32,817 nt of DNA from an uncultured Desulfovibrio sp. (GCA_944327295.1 CALVHF010000018.1:1-32817), one strand, 5' to 3'; counted from the stretch's first letter, positions 15,657 to 23,833 are shown. Notes: generated by a model from the letters alone, not told the origin. Made by a program: numbers and translations.

Positions 15657-16082
15657 CTAATCCTTTGCAAACTTGGCTTTGTCCTCCTGCAGCCAGGGTT
15701 CCAGCACCTCGCGTCCGCCATGCTTGAGCTCGTCGAGCTGACTCATGTCGTCGGCCTTGATGCGGTACATCCAGCCCTGACCGTAGCAGTCGCTGTTGAT
15801 GAGTTCGGGGTTTTCTTCCAGTTCCTCGTTGACGGCACTGATTTCGCCGTCAACAGGGCTGTAGACCGTGCCCAGCCATTTGCCGGATTCGACCTTGGCA
15901 AATTTCTTGCCGGCACTCACGGCCTTGCCTTCGTAAGGCAGCTGCACAAAGACGATCTGGCCGGCCAGCTTGATGGCAAAGTCGTCCATGCCGACCACCA
16001 GCTCGTCGCCTTCCTTGCGGAACCAGAAGTGGTGTTCATCGTAGTAGAGATCTTCGGGCATGTTGTAGCCGAGAATTTCCAT
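15657..16082 (-). CDS. gcvH: GcvH-like lipoyl carrier protein
   Basis: A 141-residue H-protein fold. The lipoylation site is K68 in FAKVESGKWLGTVYSPVDG, and the N-terminal PEDLYYDEHHFWF and GMDDFAIKLAGQIVFVQLP elements are standard for the family. The C-terminal 20 residues after the usual end (KHGGREVLEPWLQEDKAKFAKD region) are extra. In glycine cleavage this protein shuttles the aminomethyl group and electrons, but no gcvT or gcvP gene is present here. The neighbours are an HdrD-like oxidoreductase, a cytochrome and a lipoate ligase, so it may act as a lipoyl redox carrier as LbpA does in sulfur oxidation. AAGGAG lies 9 bases before the start; an in-frame extension to 16205 is not protein-like. 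Confidence 0.85.
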   Translation of the reverse strand: MEILGYNMPEDLYYDEHHFWFRKEGDELVVGMDDFAIKLAGQIVFVQLPYEGKAVSAGKKFAKVESGKWLGTVYSPVDGEISAVNEELEENPELINSDCYGQGWMYRIKADDMSQLDELKHGGREVLEPWLQEDKAKFAKD

Positions 16083-16107
16083 GGCTGTCGCTCTCCTTGG
16101 AGGTTGA

Positions 16108-16198
16108 ATGAAATGGTTGCATGAAATGGTGGAACAACGCTTGAACAAAACGGTTGTCTGCGCGGGAGCCGGGGCGCAGGGAAGCGTGCCCTGCGCCC
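16108..16198. repeat. Direct repeat and hairpin between cytochrome and H-protein genes
   Basis: ATGAAATGGT occurs at 16108-16117 and 16121-16130. Next to it GGGCGCAGGG (16172-16181) and its complement (16189-16198) form a perfect 10-bp hairpin with a 7-base loop. No T tract follows on the minus strand, so this is probably a processing or stability element. Confidence 0.5.
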
Positions 16199-16214
16199 TT
16201 TGCACTCCCGAACC

Positions 16215-17918
16215 CTACTTGCGCTGCAGGGCCTGGACAATGAGGAAGATGGGGGCCGTCACCACGTGGCGCAGACGCGTGAAGGGGATGCAGGCCACGG
16301 TCACGGCAGTCACGATGGCGTGCAGGTACCAGAGCGTGCCGTAGAGGCTGGCCAGGCTTTCTGCACCAAGGGGCAGGAAGAGTTGGGCAAGGAACGCTCC
16401 TGCGAAGGAGGGACCGGCCTCGCTTCCCAGAGCCTGCATGTCCAGGGCAATGCGTGCCCCTTCCAGGACAAAGCCCGTGAGGGTGAGGGCCAGAAGCAGG
16501 ATGAGCACCAGCCATTCGGGCTTGGGCGCATTGTCAGGTCTCGGAGCACGGGAGCGCACGTATTCCTGCCAGAGGGCCAGCACAAGACCTGTCAGCAGAA
16601 GCAGCCCGAAGGTGTCATTGACGAGAGCCGTGAGGGGCCAGTCCTTGTCCAGCATGAGCCAGGGCCAGGCAGCCTTCGGGGCCAGCCAGGCGCCAAGGCT
16701 GGCAATGAGGCCGTAGCCTGCGCGCACCACGAAGGGGAAGAAGATGAGGGCATGGATGACCCAGCGCAGCCTGTTCTCGCGCCAGAGTCTGGCCTGCAGG
16801 ACAATGTCGCCAAGGACTTGGGCCACAAGCTTCAAGCCCTTGGGCCCGTGTTCATGCCGGGTCTTTGCGGCAGCGTTTTCTGTGCTGTCACGGCGCTCTT
16901 GTCGGCCAGAGCTGGCGGCAAGGGGGCGGGCCGTCCACAGCCAGATGAGGGCCAGGCCCGCAAAGCCCAGGAGGAAGACGCCAAGGCCGAGTTGCGAGGG
17001 GGTATCCTGGACTGTGAAGGTGGCGGCATGGCAGGCCGCGCAGAGCACGCTCTTGGGCGGCAGCACGCTGCTCGCGGCAAGGACGGCGCCCTTCGGCTCT
17101 TCTGTATGGCAGCGCACGCAGGAAGCGGTGCCGGCCGGCAGGTCAAAGGTGTGCACAAGGTCCGCGTTCACGGCTGTGGCGATCACCTGGCCGTCTGCAG
17201 CCACGGGCTGCATACCGGCCGAATGGCAGCTTGTGCAGGAAACCCTTGAGTGGGCATCATGGATGACGCTTTCCGTATGGCGCACATGGCAGGAGAGGCA
17301 GTTGACCTTCTCCTGCGGTGTGTGCGGGTAGGCGGCCGCATTCGTGTGGCAGGTCAGGCAGCTGGTCGTCTGATGGGTGGGGGTGCTGCCCGTCTCGTGA
17401 CAGGCCAGGCAGAGCTTGGGCTGCACGGACGTTGTGGCAGCCTTTGTTCCGTGGCAGGAGAGACAGGTCAGGCTGTCTTCGCCGATCTCGCGGGCCACAG
17501 CTGCTGCAGCCGTCTTGTCTGGTCCGTGGGGGTCATGACAGGCAGCGCAGCGATTCATGGCCGTGCCGGCAGGAACGGGCTTGCCGGCATGCAGGCCCTG
17601 CCCCAGCTCCTCTTCCACGTCCGGGTGACAGGAGAAGCAGGTGGCCGGGTCAAAGGGTGTGGGGCCTTCCTTGAAGACGCCGTCCGGGAGGGGGTGTTCC
17701 TCCGTGGTCATGGCCTCGTGGCAGACCGGGCAGCCCTGGTCGGCGTGCGCGGAACGCGCAAAGCGCTCTTCATCGATAAGCCAGGATTTGGCCCGGGTCT
17801 GGTCCTGGCCCTGAGCCTGGACCGGAGCGGACAGGGACAGACAGGCAAGCACAAGGAAAAGACCTGTCAGGACAGCCAGGCAGGCAGGGTCCGAAAAAAT
17901 GTGTCTCTGCGTTCTCAT
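16215..17918 (-). CDS. Decahaem cytochrome c fused to NarI/DsrM-like cytochrome b
   Basis: A 567-residue membrane protein. Residues 1-36 are a signal peptide ending near VQAQG. The periplasmic part holds ten CxxCH haem c sites, at residues 63, 94, 124, 152, 170, 187, 207, 228, 267 and 293. A helix at about 311-330 and at least four more hydrophobic helices to the C-terminus follow, with histidines in RWVIHALIFF, WYLHAIVT and RLRHVVTAP that could ligate haem b, as in NarI/HmeC/DsrM. Such parts are separate proteins in Dsr, Hme and Tmc complexes. It would exchange electrons between the quinone pool, the cytoplasmic HdrD-like protein and periplasmic cytochromes. The start at 17918 is chosen for the signal peptide and GAGAAAGG upstream; the 59-residue extension is Arg/Asn-rich and not credible. 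Confidence 0.85.
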   Translation of the reverse strand: MRTQRHIFSDPACLAVLTGLFLVLACLSLSAPVQAQGQDQTRAKSWLIDEERFARSAHADQGCPVCHEAMTTEEHPLPDGVFKEGPTPFDPATCFSCHPDVEEELGQGLHAGKPVPAGTAMNRCAACHDPHGPDKTAAAAVAREIGEDSLTCLSCHGTKAATTSVQPKLCLACHETGSTPTHQTTSCLTCHTNAAAYPHTPQEKVNCLSCHVRHTESVIHDAHSRVSCTSCHSAGMQPVAADGQVIATAVNADLVHTFDLPAGTASCVRCHTEEPKGAVLAASSVLPPKSVLCAACHAATFTVQDTPSQLGLGVFLLGFAGLALIWLWTARPLAASSGRQERRDSTENAAAKTRHEHGPKGLKLVAQVLGDIVLQARLWRENRLRWVIHALIFFPFVVRAGYGLIASLGAWLAPKAAWPWLMLDKDWPLTALVNDTFGLLLLTGLVLALWQEYVRSRAPRPDNAPKPEWLVLILLLALTLTGFVLEGARIALDMQALGSEAGPSFAGAFLAQLFLPLGAESLASLYGTLWYLHAIVTAVTVACIPFTRLRHVVTAPIFLIVQALQRK

Positions 17919-17998
17919 ATCCTTTCTCGACAGTCTGTCTGCTTCCGCTGCAGGGCCTTTGTACCTGCAGCAGGGAAGTACAGCGCTGTCCCTCCCAT

Positions 17999-18031
17999 TG
18001 TTGCGTCTGTTGCGCATGTTGCTTGTGTTGC
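17999..18031. repeat. Four copies of TGTTGC at 9-base period
   Basis: TGTTGC starts at 17999, 18008, 18017 and 18026, and again in phase at 18053. The tract lies in the 173-base gap between the LipB-LipA fusion and the cytochrome gene. On the transcribed strand it reads as GCAACA repeats. Function unknown. Confidence 0.6.
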
Positions 18032-18091
18032 GGTGGTGAGAGCCTTTGTTCCTGTTGCCCTGTTGTGCGTGTGGCAAGGCAGCCCTGCGGC

Positions 18092-19636
18092 TCACAGGGC
18101 CTTTTCCAGCATGGCCGCAGCCCGGTAGGAGCTGCGCACCAGGGGGCCCGAGGCCACATCCAGAAAGCCCATGTCCAGGGCCACGGCCTTCCAGTGGGCA
18201 AATTCGTCCGGGGCCAGGTAGCGGACCATGGGCACGTGGTGCGTGGAGGGCGCGAGGTACTGGCCAAGGGTGAGATAGCGGCAGCCGTGGTCGTGCAAAT
18301 CCCGCAGGGTCTGCACAATTTCCTCCCAGGTTTCGCCAAGACCCAGCATGAGGCCTGACTTGACGCGCAGGCCCTGCTCTGCGGCCATCTCAAGAACGTT
18401 CAGGGAGCAGTCGTAGTCGGCCTTCGGGCGCACCTGCACAAAGATGCGGCGCACGGCCTCGATATTGTGGTTGAACATGTCAGGGCCGGCCTCGCAGACG
18501 GCAAGGACGCTCTCCCGCCTTCCCTGGAAGTCCGGCACCAGCAGCTCTATGTGCGTGCCTGGGGAAGTGGTTCGTATGGCCTGCACGATGCGGGCAAAGT
18601 GTTCGGCTCCGCCGTCCGGCAGATCGTCCCTGGTCACCGAGGTGATGACGGCCGTGGAGAGCCGGAGCCTGGCCACAGCCTCGGCCACACGCCGGGGTTC
18701 CTCCGGATCCAGAGGCCTTGGCTGCCCCTTGTGCACGGCGCAGTAGCGGCAGGCACGGGTGCAGATGTCGCCCATGACCAGGAAGGTGGAGGTGCCCCTG
18801 GCAAAGCATTCCTGGCGGTTGGGACAGTGCGCTTCCTGGCAGACCGTATGAAGGGACAAATCGTCCATGAGATGGGCCACGCCTGCCACCTGTTCGGCAG
18901 AAGGCAGCCTGCGCACAAGCCAGGAGGGGTGGTGATCAAGGCGCTCCGGTTCGGCCGTAAAGCCAAAGACGCGCAAAAAATGCTCCACAAAGACAGGGCG
19001 GACCTCTTCGACCGTAATGGGGCGGCCAAGCTCCTTTTCCAGGGAGGTCATGCGCTCTGTCGGGTTGCCACAAGGAGAGATGAGGGAAAAGGGCGTCAGA
19101 TCCAGGCAGACATTGAGGGCAATGCCATGGTAGCTCACCCACTTGCGCACGGCCATGCCGATGCTGGCCACCTTGGCTCCGTTGATCCACAGGCCCGGTC
19201 CGTGCAGGGAACGCTCGCAGGCAAGGCCAAAGTGCTCGACCGTGGCGCAGAGCACGTCGAGCAAACGCTCCATGTAGGCATGCAGATCCCTGTCCTGCAG
19301 ATGGAGGATGGGGTAGGCCACGAGCTGTCCCGGGCCGTGATAGGTGGCCATGCCACCCCGCTCGACCCAGAAAAGCTCTATGCCCTGCCCTGCCAGTTGC
19401 GCCTCGCTCACGTAGAGGTGTTCGGGCAGCCCGCCGCGCCCCATGGTGACCACGGGTGTGTGCTCAAGCAGCAGAAGGGTGTCGCTTACCTCTTCTGCGA
19501 GCACGGAGTCGTGGCGCAGCTTCTGAAACTGCCAGGCATGGGCGTAGGAAATGCGCCCGAGATCCAGCAACTGCAGGGGACGGGCACCGGCTGTGACACG
19601 GCTTGTGCCCTGAAGGGACGCTGTGTGCTCGTGCAT
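18092..19636 (-). CDS. LipB-LipA fusion: octanoyltransferase and lipoyl synthase
   Basis: A 514-residue bifunctional protein. Residues 20-235 are LipB, which moves octanoate from acyl carrier protein to target lysines: GGMATYHGPGQLVAYP, K155 in NGAKVASIG and the acyl-accepting C189 in ISPCGNP are present. Residues 243-514 are LipA: auxiliary cluster C266-x4-C271-x5-C277, radical SAM cluster C292-x3-C296-x2-C299, and the C-terminal RSSY serine ligand. All catalytic residues look intact, so both activities are expected. In most bacteria lipB and lipA are separate genes. The start at 19636 has AAGGAG 6-7 bases upstream, whereas an in-frame ATG at 19678 has none. It follows lpd in the same operon after a 291-base gap. 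Confidence 0.92.
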   Translation of the reverse strand: MHEHTASLQGTSRVTAGARPLQLLDLGRISYAHAWQFQKLRHDSVLAEEVSDTLLLLEHTPVVTMGRGGLPEHLYVSEAQLAGQGIELFWVERGGMATYHGPGQLVAYPILHLQDRDLHAYMERLLDVLCATVEHFGLACERSLHGPGLWINGAKVASIGMAVRKWVSYHGIALNVCLDLTPFSLISPCGNPTERMTSLEKELGRPITVEEVRPVFVEHFLRVFGFTAEPERLDHHPSWLVRRLPSAEQVAGVAHLMDDLSLHTVCQEAHCPNRQECFARGTSTFLVMGDICTRACRYCAVHKGQPRPLDPEEPRRVAEAVARLRLSTAVITSVTRDDLPDGGAEHFARIVQAIRTTSPGTHIELLVPDFQGRRESVLAVCEAGPDMFNHNIEAVRRIFVQVRPKADYDCSLNVLEMAAEQGLRVKSGLMLGLGETWEEIVQTLRDLHDHGCRYLTLGQYLAPSTHHVPMVRYLAPDEFAHWKAVALDMGFLDVASGPLVRSSYRAAAMLEKAL

Positions 19637-19927
19637 GGCAGGCTCCTTGGGGGGATGGTGGTTGCGGGACAGGTCCATGGGAAGCCGTACGGAGGCCTCC
19701 TTGCAACAAGGGGCCTTCTCTTTGGGGTCGAGAACGCCCGCAGGACCTCTCCCTGAAACAGCAGAAAGAACGGTTGCTGAAACGGGTCCGGTCCGTTTCC
19801 GGCGGCTCCCATGCTGCCCCTATGCGGCCCCTGTGAGGGGGTGCAGGGAGCGGCGTGCAGGGAGCCACCGGACAACCACCGGGAGAGAGCACGAAAAAGG
19901 GAGGTCGTGTGCGAGAGGGCCTGATGT
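19637..19927. other. Gap between lpd and the LipB-LipA gene
   Basis: No gene is seen. It contains an inverted repeat GAAACGG/CCGTTTC near 19778-19800 and a direct repeat GTGCAGGGAGC at 19841-19851 and 19855-19865. It is the largest gap inside the operon and could house an internal promoter, but I found no clear boxes. Confidence 0.4.
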
Positions 19928-21292
19928 CTAGCCGCGCCTGGGCAGATAGAGGGCCCAGCCTTCGGTGTCGCGGAAGGCGTCCACCACGGTCTCGCAGAAG
20001 GCCGGGTGCACCCTGAAGCCCTTGGCAAATTCGTGCACCGTGCATTCAAGCTGCATGGCCAGCACAGCCTCGCCTATCAGTTCCGAGGCCTGGCTGCCCA
20101 CAATGTGCACGCCAAGGATTTCGCCTGTGCCGGCATCGGCCACCACCTTGACGGCGCCGTCCACTTCGCCGCGCAGCATGGCGTAGCCGTTGATGGCATA
20201 GGGGAAGGAGCCCACTTCCACTTCGCGGCCCTGACGCTCGGCCTGTTCTTCGGAAAGGCCCACGCTGCCCATCTGCACAAGGCCCCAGATGGCACGGGAG
20301 ACCAGGGACTGGTTGAAGACGGACGGCTTGCCCATGGCGTTTTCGGCAGCGCAGATGGCCATGGCCGAAGCCACATGGCTGAGCATCCAGCCGCCGGTGC
20401 AGTCGCCAATGGCGTAGATGCCGGCAATGGAGGTTGCGCAGTGCTCGTCCACACGGATGCCGCCGTCTTCCCTGAGGGCCACGCCCAGGGCTTCCAGACC
20501 AAAGCCCGTGGCAACAGGGGCACGCAGGGACCAGAGCACCTTGTCCACAGTGACGGTTTCTTCCTTCTTCTTGCTCTTGAGAAGGCAGGCACCGTTTTCC
20601 ACGCGATCAAGGGTGCAGCGAGGCATGATCTTCACGCCGCGCTCGCGTAAGGCGGAGGCCAGGCGCTGGGCGCTGTCCTGATCCTCGTCGGGCAGGATGC
20701 GGGGGCCGGGCACGGCATAGGTCACCTTGCAGCCCAGGATGGCCAGGAGCATGGCGCATTCCACGCCAATGGGGCCGGGATCGGTGACAAGCACGGAGCC
20801 GGGCACTTCACTCATGCCCAGGAGCTCGTCTGTGGTGAGCACAAGGCCTTCGGCGCCGGGAATGGTGCAGGGAGCAAGTGTGCTTCCCGTGGCAATGATG
20901 ATGTTTTTGCCTTCAAGAACCTTGTCGCCCACGCGCACCGTGTGCGCGGATTCGACCGTGCCCCGGCCCATGACCACTTCAATGCCGTTGTTGGCAAGCA
21001 GAGCCGTCATGCCCATGGCAATTTCATTGGAGACGCCTTCCTTGCGGGCCACCACGGCCGCGCAGTCCAGGCCCTGGACGTCGAGCTTGAGGCCGAAGTC
21101 GCCGGCCTTTCGGGCCTGTTCCATCAGGGACGCGGTACGCAGCCAGATCTTGCTCGGAATGCAGCCGCGCAGGACGCAGGTGCCGCCCATGGCGGATTCT
21201 TCCACCAGAACCACGCTGCCCTTGAGCTGGGCCGCACGTATGGCTGCCGCATATCCGCCAGGTCCACCACCCAGTACGATGACGTCATACAT
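19928..21292 (-). CDS. lpdA: Dihydrolipoamide dehydrogenase (E3)
   Basis: A 454-residue flavoprotein disulfide reductase. The N-terminal FAD motif is LGGGPGGYAAAIRAAQ; the redox-active pair C39-C44 lies in GGTCVLRGCIPSK. A second dinucleotide-binding region (SVLVTDPGPIGVECAM) and IYAIGDCTGGWML follow. The C-terminal HPAFCE supplies the usual His and Glu of the active site. It reoxidises dihydrolipoyl groups and passes electrons to NAD+, as E3 of the acetoin dehydrogenase complex. The NAD-binding glycine motif reads DPGPIGVE, where GGGxIGxE is usual, so the first glycines are replaced by DP; cofactor preference is worth testing. GGAGAAG precedes the start. It lies just downstream of the His-less E2 paralogue. 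Confidence 0.92.
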   Translation of the reverse strand: MYDVIVLGGGPGGYAAAIRAAQLKGSVVLVEESAMGGTCVLRGCIPSKIWLRTASLMEQARKAGDFGLKLDVQGLDCAAVVARKEGVSNEIAMGMTALLANNGIEVVMGRGTVESAHTVRVGDKVLEGKNIIIATGSTLAPCTIPGAEGLVLTTDELLGMSEVPGSVLVTDPGPIGVECAMLLAILGCKVTYAVPGPRILPDEDQDSAQRLASALRERGVKIMPRCTLDRVENGACLLKSKKKEETVTVDKVLWSLRAPVATGFGLEALGVALREDGGIRVDEHCATSIAGIYAIGDCTGGWMLSHVASAMAICAAENAMGKPSVFNQSLVSRAIWGLVQMGSVGLSEEQAERQGREVEVGSFPYAINGYAMLRGEVDGAVKVVADAGTGEILGVHIVGSQASELIGEAVLAMQLECTVHEFAKGFRVHPAFCETVVDAFRDTEGWALYLPRRG

Positions 21293-21432
21293 CTTTGCTT
21301 CTCCTCACCTGAAAGGCCGAGGCTTCAGGCGTCATTCCCGGGAGGAAAGTCCCGGGAAGAAAGTTTTGTGAAGAATAGTTGTTGCGCTTGCCGATTGTGC
21401 GGGAGACTGTCCCGACAGGCTGGATGGCAGGT

Positions 21433-22734
21433 CTAGAAGACCAGCAGCAGCGGATTGTCCGCGGCAGCCACCAGGGCGTCCATGAAGGCGCAGGCCTCGG
21501 CGTCTGTCACCAGACGGGCGTCGTAGCCCAGAGTCACGTCGCAGGCCTCGCGCAGGGTCAGGGAGCCATTGCAGGAGACAGCCCGCTGCACGGGAGCGCC
21601 AAGGACCAGGCCTGCCGCCTGTCCGGCACCAAGGGCGGGGGTTGCGCGCTCCACCCTGCTGCCCGCATAGCTTGTCAGGACAAAGGTGGACGATCCTGCG
21701 CCGGCGGCCTGTCTGTCGGAAGCCAGGGCCAGAAGGCCCTTGCCCTGGGCGTCGGACAGGAGAGCCTCGCTGCCGGCAGGCATGGTGCGCAGGGCAAGCT
21801 GCACGGAGCGTTCGCGCACCAGGCGGCCGTTGCCGTAGACGGCGTTGAGGGCCGGATGGGCTGCCAGGGTGCGTGCCGCAACCAGAGCCATAAGAAGGCC
21901 CAGGTCGAGCGCGGCAGCCGCCTTCTTGTACTGGGCGCCCAAGCGCTTCATGTCGCCAAGGAGCTGCTGGCAGGCAGTCACGTCCACAGTGGCCGAGAGG
22001 GTGCGCACAGGCGAAGCGCCGCTGCACTCGTCAAGGACCATCTCGCGCACGTCGGCGGCAGCACTTTCAACAGCTGCTGCAGCCGGAGCAGCCTGGGCGG
22101 CCTCGGGATTGAGGGCGCGCTCCACGTCCGCCCGCACGATCTTGCCGCCTTCGCCGCTGCCTGTGAGGGTGCAGATGTCAAGGCCTGCCTGACTGGCCAG
22201 CACTCTGGCCAGGGGGGTGATGGCAATGCGGGAGAGCACGTCCTGGCGGGCGATCACGTCGGCCTCGCGAATGCGGCCGTTGGCGCCTGTGGGCGTCACA
22301 TGGCGCAGATCGAGCTCCAGGAAGCGGCTCAGGGCCCTGGCCCTGGGGGTGGCCAGGATCCAGGATGTGTCGGAAGCCTGGGCAGGCGCGGCTGCCTGGA
22401 CAGCTGCGGGGCTGGCTGCGCCCTTTTCTTCGGCGTCACCGGCAGGAGCTGCGGCAGGAGCAGACGCACTCTGAGCCGGAGCGTCCACGGCCTCGCCGGC
22501 TTCGCCCAGCAGGCCCAGCACCGTGCCCACTTCCACCACTTCGCCCTGGGGCACCAGAATGCGCACCAGGACACCATCGGCAGGGCTTTCCACCTTGTTG
22601 GTAATCTTGTCCGTCTCCACTTCGAAAATTTCGTCGCCCTGGTGGACGCAGGCGCCTTCGGCCACAAGCCATCGTGCCACCTTGCCGGTCTTCATGGTCA
22701 GACCCAGCTTGGGCATGGTCAGTTCTGTACTCAC
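21433..22734 (-). CDS. E2-like lipoyl protein without catalytic His, two E3-binding domains
   Basis: A 433-residue paralogue of the operon's first E2. Residues 1-78 are a lipoyl domain with K43 (VETDKITNKVE). After an Ala/Pro linker come two peripheral subunit-binding domains, about 124-162 (TPRARALSRFLELDL..VTPTGANGRI) and 168-207 (TPLARVLASQAGLDICTLTG). Residues 240-433 resemble the acyltransferase core but are degenerate: the active-site HRxxDG signature is replaced by YDARLVTDAE, with A406 where the catalytic His should be. It therefore should not make acetyl-CoA. Its build resembles the eukaryotic E3-binding protein (protein X) of pyruvate dehydrogenase, and lpd is the next gene. An E3-recruiting structural role is inferred. 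Confidence 0.85.
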   Translation of the reverse strand: MSTELTMPKLGLTMKTGKVARWLVAEGACVHQGDEIFEVETDKITNKVESPADGVLVRILVPQGEVVEVGTVLGLLGEAGEAVDAPAQSASAPAAAPAGDAEEKGAASPAAVQAAAPAQASDTSWILATPRARALSRFLELDLRHVTPTGANGRIREADVIARQDVLSRIAITPLARVLASQAGLDICTLTGSGEGGKIVRADVERALNPEAAQAAPAAAAVESAAADVREMVLDECSGASPVRTLSATVDVTACQQLLGDMKRLGAQYKKAAAALDLGLLMALVAARTLAAHPALNAVYGNGRLVRERSVQLALRTMPAGSEALLSDAQGKGLLALASDRQAAGAGSSTFVLTSYAGSRVERATPALGAGQAAGLVLGAPVQRAVSCNGSLTLREACDVTLGYDARLVTDAEACAFMDALVAAADNPLLLVF

Positions 22735-22860
22735 TACTGTTCTCCCTCTTCACTGTCCGGGCACAAGGCCATGTTCCAGATGACGAACCGGGCCATGACG
22801 ACACAAGGGACAGCCTTGTTCCTGAGTGTTTCAGGCGGATGTTGCATGCATGCCGTTTCG

Positions 22861-22888
22861 GGCCGGAAGGACTTCGGCCCTTCCGGCC
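22861..22888. repeat. Intergenic TTCG-loop hairpin
   Basis: Arms 22861-22872 and 22877-22888 pair over 12 bp with one mismatch around a TTCG loop on the plus strand. It lies between the SDR gene and the second E2 gene. No T tract follows on the minus strand; an mRNA stabilising or processing role is likely. Confidence 0.5.
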
Positions 22889-22918
22889 GGAAAAAGTCTG
22901 GCGAGACGCCTTGCCGGT

Positions 22919-23701
22919 CTAGCGGTAGACCATGCCGCCGTCGATGAGCACGGCCTGGCCCGTCATGTAGTCGGAGTCCGGTCCTGCCAGATAGGACACA
23001 AGGCAGGCCACGTCGTCCGGGGTCTCGGCACGGCCAAGGGCAATGCCTTCACAGTACTTCTTGTAGGTTTCGCCGCTGGCAGCGCCGGTGAGCTTGGCAA
23101 AGCCGGCATCGATTTCCAGCCACATGTCCGTGCCCACCACGCCGGGGCAGTAGGCATTGACGGTGATGCCGTCGGCGGCCAGTTCCCTGGCAGCGGCCTG
23201 GGTCAGGGCGCGCACGGCAAACTTGGTGGCCGAATAGACGCCGATCATGGCAAAGGCATCGTGGCCGGCAATGGAGGAGGCGCTGATGATCTTGCCGCGC
23301 TGCTTGCGGGCCTTGAATTTGGCGGCTGCGGCCTGAATGCCCCAGAGCACGCCATAGACATTGATGGAGAAGATGCGGTCGAGCTGTTCCTTCGTCACAT
23401 TGCACAGGGCCTCGACCTGGGCTATGCCGGCGTTGTTGACCATGATGTCAAAGCCGCCAAGGGTCTTTTCCGCGTGATCCACGGCCGCAAAAACCTGGGA
23501 GCGATCCGTCACGTCCGCAACAACGGTGGTTGCCTTGCGGCCGCGGGCCTCGATTTCGGCAGCGACCTGGGAAAGCTTGTCCGCCTTCTGATCCACAAGG
23601 CAGATGTCCGCGCCGTCCTGGGCCAGACGCAGGGCAATGCCCCTGCCTATTCCCTGGGCAGAACCGGTGACCAGGGCAACTTTTCCGTTCAGTTGTGCCA
23701 T
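22919..23701 (-). CDS. SDR diacetyl reductase / acetoin (butanediol) dehydrogenase
   Basis: A 260-residue classical short-chain dehydrogenase. The NAD(P) motif is TGSAQGIG (residues 12-19), NNAG is at 89-92, and the catalytic set is S142/S143, Y156 and K160 (YSATK). The sequence [21 protein letters not shown] and the GVVGTDMW segment fit the diacetyl reductase [(S)-acetoin forming] / meso-2,3-butanediol dehydrogenase group. It interconverts diacetyl, acetoin and butanediol, which feeds the acetoin dehydrogenase encoded upstream. CGGAGG precedes the start. It lies between the DUF6506-like gene and the second E2 on the same strand. Stereospecificity cannot be read from the sequence. Confidence 0.88.
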   Translation of the reverse strand: MAQLNGKVALVTGSAQGIGRGIALRLAQDGADICLVDQKADKLSQVAAEIEARGRKATTVVADVTDRSQVFAAVDHAEKTLGGFDIMVNNAGIAQVEALCNVTKEQLDRIFSINVYGVLWGIQAAAAKFKARKQRGKIISASSIAGHDAFAMIGVYSATKFAVRALTQAAARELAADGITVNAYCPGVVGTDMWLEIDAGFAKLTGAASGETYKKYCEGIALGRAETPDDVACLVSYLAGPDSDYMTGQAVLIDGGMVYR

Positions 23702-23833
23702 AGTTTTTTCCTCCGTATGAAATGGGGGTCGGTCGTAGGGTCGTCGGGTGTCCCTTCAGTGCGCAAACGCATGAGGCGTGCCTGTCATGCGCGGCCTGCA
23801 GGAGGTGTCTGCAAAAAGAAGGACCTTGTGCGG

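Noticed and set aside
14373..16082. Glycine cleavage operon.
   Set aside because: Only the H-protein is present; no gcvT, gcvPA or gcvPB is found in the window.
17999..18058. CRISPR-like array from the periodic TGTTGC tract.
   Set aside because: Units are 9 bases without spacers, and no cas genes are present.
17919..18095. N-terminal extension of the cytochrome gene to 18095.
   Set aside because: The extra 59 residues are Arg/Asn-rich, encoded by the GCAACA repeat tract, and would bury the signal peptide; a good ribosome site precedes 17918.
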